Positions 32,507 to 35,499 of a stretch of 35,499 bases of DNA are shown here, in pieces. Positions within the stretch are counted from its first letter, which is position 1, and the number at the start of each line of letters is the position of its first letter. The stretch comes from Alloclostridium intestinigallinarum (lineage in GTDB: Bacteria > Bacillota > Clostridia > Christensenellales > UBA3700). The position numbers were made by a program, and so were the translations under genes. Below the pieces are notes generated by a model. The model worked only from the letters and a program-made list of their open reading frames with translations. It did no database searches and was not told where the DNA came from. The stretch lies in NCBI GenBank assembly GCA_904393845.1, contig CAJFNB010000011.1, positions 1 through 35,499 of the forward strand, given 5' to 3'.

Positions 32507-33219
32507 AGAGGTTTTACGCAAGCGGCGATCCCGCGTCGGGCAAACTTTATATAGAGGGCGAGGAACTCTGCCACCTTTCCAAAGTGTTGCGCTACAAGGC
32601 GGGATACAAGGCCGTTGCCTGCACGGGCGACGGCTGGGACTATATGTGCACGGTGGAGAGCGTGGACAGGGATATTGCCGTGCTGAAAGTGGACGGAAAG
32701 CAGCCCTGCGAAGGCGATCCGGAATTTGAAGTTACGCTGTTTCAGTCCCAGCCCAAAAGCGCGAAAGTGGATTTTATCGTGCAAAAGGCGGTGGAGCTGG
32801 GCGCAGGCAGGATAGTATTTTTCACTTCGCGCTACTCGGCGGAGGAGAAGTTCAATCTCCGCCGCGCGGAAAAGATAGCCGCGGAAGCGTGCAAGCAGTG
32901 CGGAAGAAGCAGGCTTGTTACCATAGACTTTGTGGAAGGATTTGAAAAGGCGCTGGATATGTGCACGGCGGAAAGGGTAGTCATGCCCTACGAACGCGCC
33001 GTGGGCGGCAATATGCACGCGGCTTTGAGCGGCAGCGGCAATTGCGCCGTGGATCTGATTATAGGCAGCGAGGGCGGATTCAGCGAAGAAGAAGCGTTGC
33101 TTGCAAAAGAGCGCGGAGCGCGGCTCATCTCGTTGGGCAAGCGCATTTTGCGGTGCGAAACGGCGGCGGCGGTCGCCCTTGCGCTCGTGCAGTACGAAAG
33201 GGGGCAGCTGGGCGCATGA
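32497..33219 (+). CDS. rsmE: 16S rRNA (uracil-1498-N3)-methyltransferase RsmE
   Basis: 240 residues from ATG 32497; a GTG at 32482 is in frame, but the usual short RFY-type N-terminus favours the ATG. The PUA-like N-terminal domain has EELCHLSKVLRYKAG. The SPOUT methyltransferase domain has QSQPKSAKVDFIVQKAVELG, RAEKIAAEACKQCGRSR, the SAM-binding IGSEGGFSEEEALLA and the knot end LGKRILRCETAAAVAL. It methylates U1498 of 16S rRNA. It overlaps both neighbours, so it is translationally coupled. Confidence 0.96.
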   Translation: MEIKRFYASGDPASGKLYIEGEELCHLSKVLRYKAGYKAVACTGDGWDYMCTVESVDRDIAVLKVDGKQPCEGDPEFEVTLFQSQPKSAKVDFIVQKAVELGAGRIVFFTSRYSAEEKFNLRRAEKIAAEACKQCGRSRLVTIDFVEGFEKALDMCTAERVVMPYERAVGGNMHAALSGSGNCAVDLIIGSEGGFSEEEALLAKERGARLISLGKRILRCETAAAVALALVQYERGQLGA

Positions 33220-34463
33220 AGGCGGTTATATACAACCTGGGGTGCAAGGTGAACAAATACGAATGCGACTGCCTTGCGCGTATTCTGGAAGAGCGCGGCT
33301 GGGAAGTTTCGGAAAAACTCGAACGCGCCGACGTGTATGTAATCAACACCTGCGCCGTAACGGCGGAGGCGGAGCGCAAGTCGCGCCAATGCGTGGCTCG
33401 TTGCCGCAAATTCAACGAGCACGCAAAAGTGGCAATTATGGGCTGTGCCTCGCAAAACGACTTTTCGCACTTTGAGGGAATGGAAGGCGTTACCTATATC
33501 ACGGGCATAGCGGATAAGGAGAAAGCGGCGGATATGCTGCGTCAAAGCAGGGTGGAAATTGCGCCTCTGCCTACTAATTTCGACGGTCTTACAAACCCAA
33601 AGCCCGCCCGCACGCGCGCCTTTGTAAAAGTCCAGGACGGGTGCGACAACTTCTGTTCCTACTGCCTTATTCCCTATCTGCGCGGCAGGAGCCGCTCGCG
33701 CGCTGTTGAAGAGTGCGTAAACGAGTGTATGTCGCTTGCAAAAGATACAAAGGAGATAGTTTTGACGGGCATCGACCTTTCTTCGTACGGGAAAAATACG
33801 GGGCAGAGCCTCACGGGACTGCTCCTTGCCCTGAAAGACGTTCCCTGCCGCATACGTCTGGGTTCGCTCGAAGTGGGGGTGGTAAGCGACGAATTTTTAC
33901 TCGCCTGCAAAGGGTTGAAAAATTTCTGTCCCCAATTCCACCTTTCCCTGCAAAGCGGGTGCGACAAGGTGCTTAAAGATATGAACAGGCACTACACGGC
34001 GGAGCAGTACGCCGCCAAAGCGGAACTTATACGCAAGTATTTTCCGCGCGCCGGCATAACCACCGACCTCATATGCGGCTTCCCCACGGAAAGCGACGAA
34101 GATTTTGAAAAGTCGCTGGAATTTGTAAAAAGGGTGCGTTTTTCGCGCATACACGTGTTCGGCTATTCCCGGCGCACGGGCACGGCGGCGGCAAAACGCT
34201 TTAAGCCGCTTCCCCCTCAGGTCGTAAAGGCGCGCGTAGCCGAAGCGGAAAGGGTTGCCCGCGAGCTGGCGGAAAACTTTATCTCTTCGCTTATCGGGCA
34301 GACGTTGAGCGTACTCTTTGAAGAGGCGGAAGGGGAATACGCCGCAGGCTGGAGCGGCGAGTATATCCACTGTTACTGCAAGGGCGGAATAATAGACGGT
34401 GAGATGAACGTGCGCGCAACCGCTCCGTTCAAAGACGGAGTTTTATGCGAAATAACGCAATAA
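33216..34463 (+). CDS. mtaB: tRNA (N6-threonylcarbamoyladenosine-37) methylthiotransferase MtaB
   Basis: 415 residues of the MiaB/RimO/MtaB family. The N-terminal UPF0004 domain has YNLGCKVNKYE, INTCAVTAEAERKSRQ and MGCASQ, giving three cysteines for one [4Fe-4S] cluster. The radical SAM motif CxxxCxxC is C143, C147, C150 (GCDNFCSYC). A C-terminal TRAM domain (GQTLSVLFEE onward) follows. The motif NTCAVT..A..KSRQ and the rsmE neighbourhood point to MtaB, which makes ms2t6A37 in tRNA reading ANN codons. The ATG overlaps the rsmE stop (ATGA). The frame open from 32961 upstream is a shadow of rsmE. Confidence 0.94.
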   Translation: MKAVIYNLGCKVNKYECDCLARILEERGWEVSEKLERADVYVINTCAVTAEAERKSRQCVARCRKFNEHAKVAIMGCASQNDFSHFEGMEGVTYITGIADKEKAADMLRQSRVEIAPLPTNFDGLTNPKPARTRAFVKVQDGCDNFCSYCLIPYLRGRSRSRAVEECVNECMSLAKDTKEIVLTGIDLSSYGKNTGQSLTGLLLALKDVPCRIRLGSLEVGVVSDEFLLACKGLKNFCPQFHLSLQSGCDKVLKDMNRHYTAEQYAAKAELIRKYFPRAGITTDLICGFPTESDEDFEKSLEFVKRVRFSRIHVFGYSRRTGTAAAKRFKPLPPQVVKARVAEAERVARELAENFISSLIGQTLSVLFEEAEGEYAAGWSGEYIHCYCKGGIIDGEMNVRATAPFKDGVLCEITQ

Positions 34464-34473
34464 GGAGAATATT

Positions 34474-34878
34474 ATGGACAACTGCATTTTCTGCAAAATA
34501 CTCAAAGGGGAAATACCTTCCTACAAAATTTACGAGGACGAGTACACTTTCGCATTCCTCGACATTGCCGACGACTACGAAGGGCACACCCTGGTAATTC
34601 CCAAACAGCACTGCGTAAACGTGCTCGACTGCCCTGAAGACGTGATGGCGCACGTCATGAGCGCGGTGCAGAAGATATGCCGCCACTATGTGGAAGACTG
34701 CGGCTACGACGGCGTGAACCTTGCCAATTGCTCGGGCGCGGAAGCACAGCAGAGCGTGTTCCACTTCCATATGCATATCATACCCCGCAGGCACGCGGAC
34801 GGAGTGGATATGTTCCCCGGCAAAAAACAGCTGGGACAGAACTTTGAAGAAATGGCGGAAAAGCTGGCTTTGAAGTGA
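34474..34878 (+). CDS. HIT family protein (Hint-like nucleotide hydrolase)
   Basis: 134 residues. The N-terminal CIFCKILKGEIPSYKIYED is typical of Hint proteins, with two cysteines that may bind zinc, and the active site is H97-F-H99-M-H101 followed by IIPR. Members hydrolyse nucleoside phosphoramidates or AMP-lysine; the biological role in bacteria is unclear. AAGGAG precedes the ATG ten bases after mtaB, so it is the last gene of the prmA operon. Confidence 0.95.
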   Translation: MDNCIFCKILKGEIPSYKIYEDEYTFAFLDIADDYEGHTLVIPKQHCVNVLDCPEDVMAHVMSAVQKICRHYVEDCGYDGVNLANCSGAEAQQSVFHFHMHIIPRRHADGVDMFPGKKQLGQNFEEMAEKLALK

Positions 34879-34907
34879 AAAAATCCGTTTGACCGCCGTT
34901 TATTCGA

Positions 34908-34936
34908 TTGACAAAGCGGCAAATGAGCTTTATAAT
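34908..34936 (+). promoter_or_regulatory. Perfect-consensus promoter of rpsU
   Basis: TTGACA (34908-34913), a 17-bp spacer, TATAAT (34931-34936). Both hexamers and the spacing are ideal, as expected for a ribosomal protein gene. The leader is about 36 nt and ends in AAAGGAGGTGA. Confidence 0.93.
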
Positions 34937-34978
34937 ATGAAAGCAATCTAAATCCGAATGCGGAAAGGAGGTGAGTTT

Positions 34979-35158
34979 ATGTCTACCGTTAAAGTTGGCG
35001 AAAACGAATCTGTTGACAGTGCTATCAGGCGTTTCAAGCGCAAGTGCTCGCGTGACGGCATTATCGGCGAACTCCGCAAGAGAGAGGCTTACGAAAAGCC
35101 CAGCGTTAAGCGGAAGAAGAAGGCTGAGGCAGCAAGAAAGAGAATGTATAAGTCTTGA
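34979..35158 (+). CDS. rpsU: 30S ribosomal protein S21
   Basis: 59 residues: STVKVGENESVDSAIRRFKR, then CSRDGIIGELRKREAYEKPS and a Lys/Arg-rich tail ending RKRMYKS. S21 sits near the anti-Shine-Dalgarno end of 16S rRNA and helps initiation. The ATG at 34979 after AAAGGAGGTGA is the only sensible start. The 3' 39 bases (35110-35148) recur exactly at 35253-35291. Confidence 0.97.
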   Translation: MSTVKVGENESVDSAIRRFKRKCSRDGIIGELRKREAYEKPSVKRKKKAEAARKRMYKS

Positions 35159-35181
35159 CGCTTATTTAAAGCAAAAAAAAG

Positions 35182-35205
35182 TCCACCTTTCGAGGTGGAT
35201 TTTTT
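35182..35205 (+). terminator. Intrinsic terminator of rpsU
   Basis: A 7-bp stem (35182-35188 with 35193-35199), TTCG tetraloop, and six T (35200-35205). A-rich sequence before the stem (35173-35180) makes it usable from the other strand as well. Confidence 0.9.
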
Positions 35206-35250
35206 ATGCGCGGGGCTTTTTTTCGCGTAGCGAAGAAAGCTCCTTAAATA

Positions 35251-35301
35251 AGGCGGAAGAAGAAGGCTGAGGCAGCAAGAAAGAGAATGTACAAATCCTA
35301 A
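35251..35301 (+). pseudogene. Second, truncated copy of the 3' end of rpsU
   Basis: Codes RKKKAEAARKRMYKS and a stop, the exact C-terminus of S21. Bases 35253-35291 match 35110-35148 at all 39 positions. After that the codons differ only silently (TAT/TAC, AAG/AAA, TCT/TCC, stops TGA/TAA). No start codon or upstream S21 sequence remains in frame; a TAA lies three codons before the match. It follows the rpsU terminator and another hairpin (35212-35243) and is itself followed by a terminator, so it looks like the remains of a former second S21 gene. Confidence 0.85.
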
Positions 35302-35310
35302 TAGTGAAAA

Positions 35311-35339
35311 AATAGAGAGGCGATTGCCTCTCTATTTTT
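35311..35339 (+). terminator. Intrinsic terminator after the rpsU remnant
   Basis: A perfect 11-bp stem (35311-35321 with 35326-35336), GATT loop and T-run to 35339. It probably belonged to the gene whose end remains at 35251-35301. Confidence 0.88.
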
Positions 35340-35499
35340 ACTTTAAGAGCGAGGGCGCCGCATATAAGGCGCGTGATACTTTGTCAAAGCACCTTTTTAA
35401 TCGGGTCACGTACGGTATGCCGAACAGGAACAATACGAACACGGTCCGGCAAAGCCGATTTCAGCCGTTGCCGTGTCGTTTGTCTTGACAATACATAGT
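35340..35499. other. Intergenic end of window, no gene supported
   Basis: No credible complete gene on either strand. A TTGACA at 35485-35490 could be the -35 box of a promoter that continues past the window edge. A minus-strand frame is open from the right edge to a stop at 35384-35386 (38 codons), but it is too short to call. Confidence 0.4.

Noticed and set aside
35384..35499. Minus-strand frame of 38 codons open at the right edge, ending RDPIKKVL
   Set aside because: Too short to separate from chance, no ribosome or family evidence; needs sequence beyond the window.

Overview
The window looks like chromosomal DNA from a Gram-positive anaerobe of the Bacillota, most likely class Clostridia and possibly an uncultured gut lineage (the lineage is inference). 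The support is an hrcA-grpE-dnaK-dnaJ operon behind a CIRCE operator, followed by prmA-rsmE-mtaB-HIT-rpsU in the usual clostridial order; a YlbJ-type sporulation membrane protein; lipobox signal peptides with no outer-membrane proteins; and near-consensus sigma-A promoters. Most genes have moderately high GC with GGC/GCG-rich codons, while intergenic regions and one ATPase gene are clearly more AT-rich.

Layout. 1-2.6 kb: the tail of an unknown gene, then an LDH-fold dehydrogenase carrying the malate-type specificity arginine and, 30 bp on, a malic enzyme; together they look like a malate shunt (malate to pyruvate). 2.6-9.9 kb: a 196-bp palindromic element, a perfect promoter and a 2139-residue lipoprotein with InlB-type B-repeats and a very long BspA-like leucine-rich region, then a terminator and more palindromes. 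9.86-15.9 kb, all on the minus strand: an unknown multi-pass membrane protein, a SprT-like metallopeptidase, and a run transcribed as PH-like membrane protein, rdgB, YfcE-type phosphodiesterase, typA and a one-domain alkyltransferase. 15.9-24.4 kb, plus strand: a DUF2156 protein overlapping a GH43 enzyme; a separately promoted aconitase-family hydratase overlapping 5-formyl-THF cyclo-ligase, an RsmD-CoaD fusion and a coiled-coil protein; then a GH16 lipoprotein with a metallophosphoesterase. 24.4-26.7 kb, minus strand: ylbJ and an AT-rich AAA+/DUF4143 ATPase. 26.9-35.3 kb, plus strand: the heat-shock operon, a second transcription unit for rRNA, ribosomal-protein and tRNA modification, then rpsU.

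The points most worth a second look are: the in-frame RsmD-CoaD fusion; the Arg-for-Gln specificity residue beside malic enzyme; a duplicated rpsU 3' end whose only differences are synonymous; two genes whose -10 boxes predict leaderless mRNAs; a nine-G tract early in the giant lipoprotein gene; palindromic repeats on both sides of that gene; and 40-bp tandem repeats upstream of the AT-rich ATPase. I found no CRISPR array, tRNA, rRNA, prophage or complete insertion sequence, and no convincing new defence or biosynthetic system.
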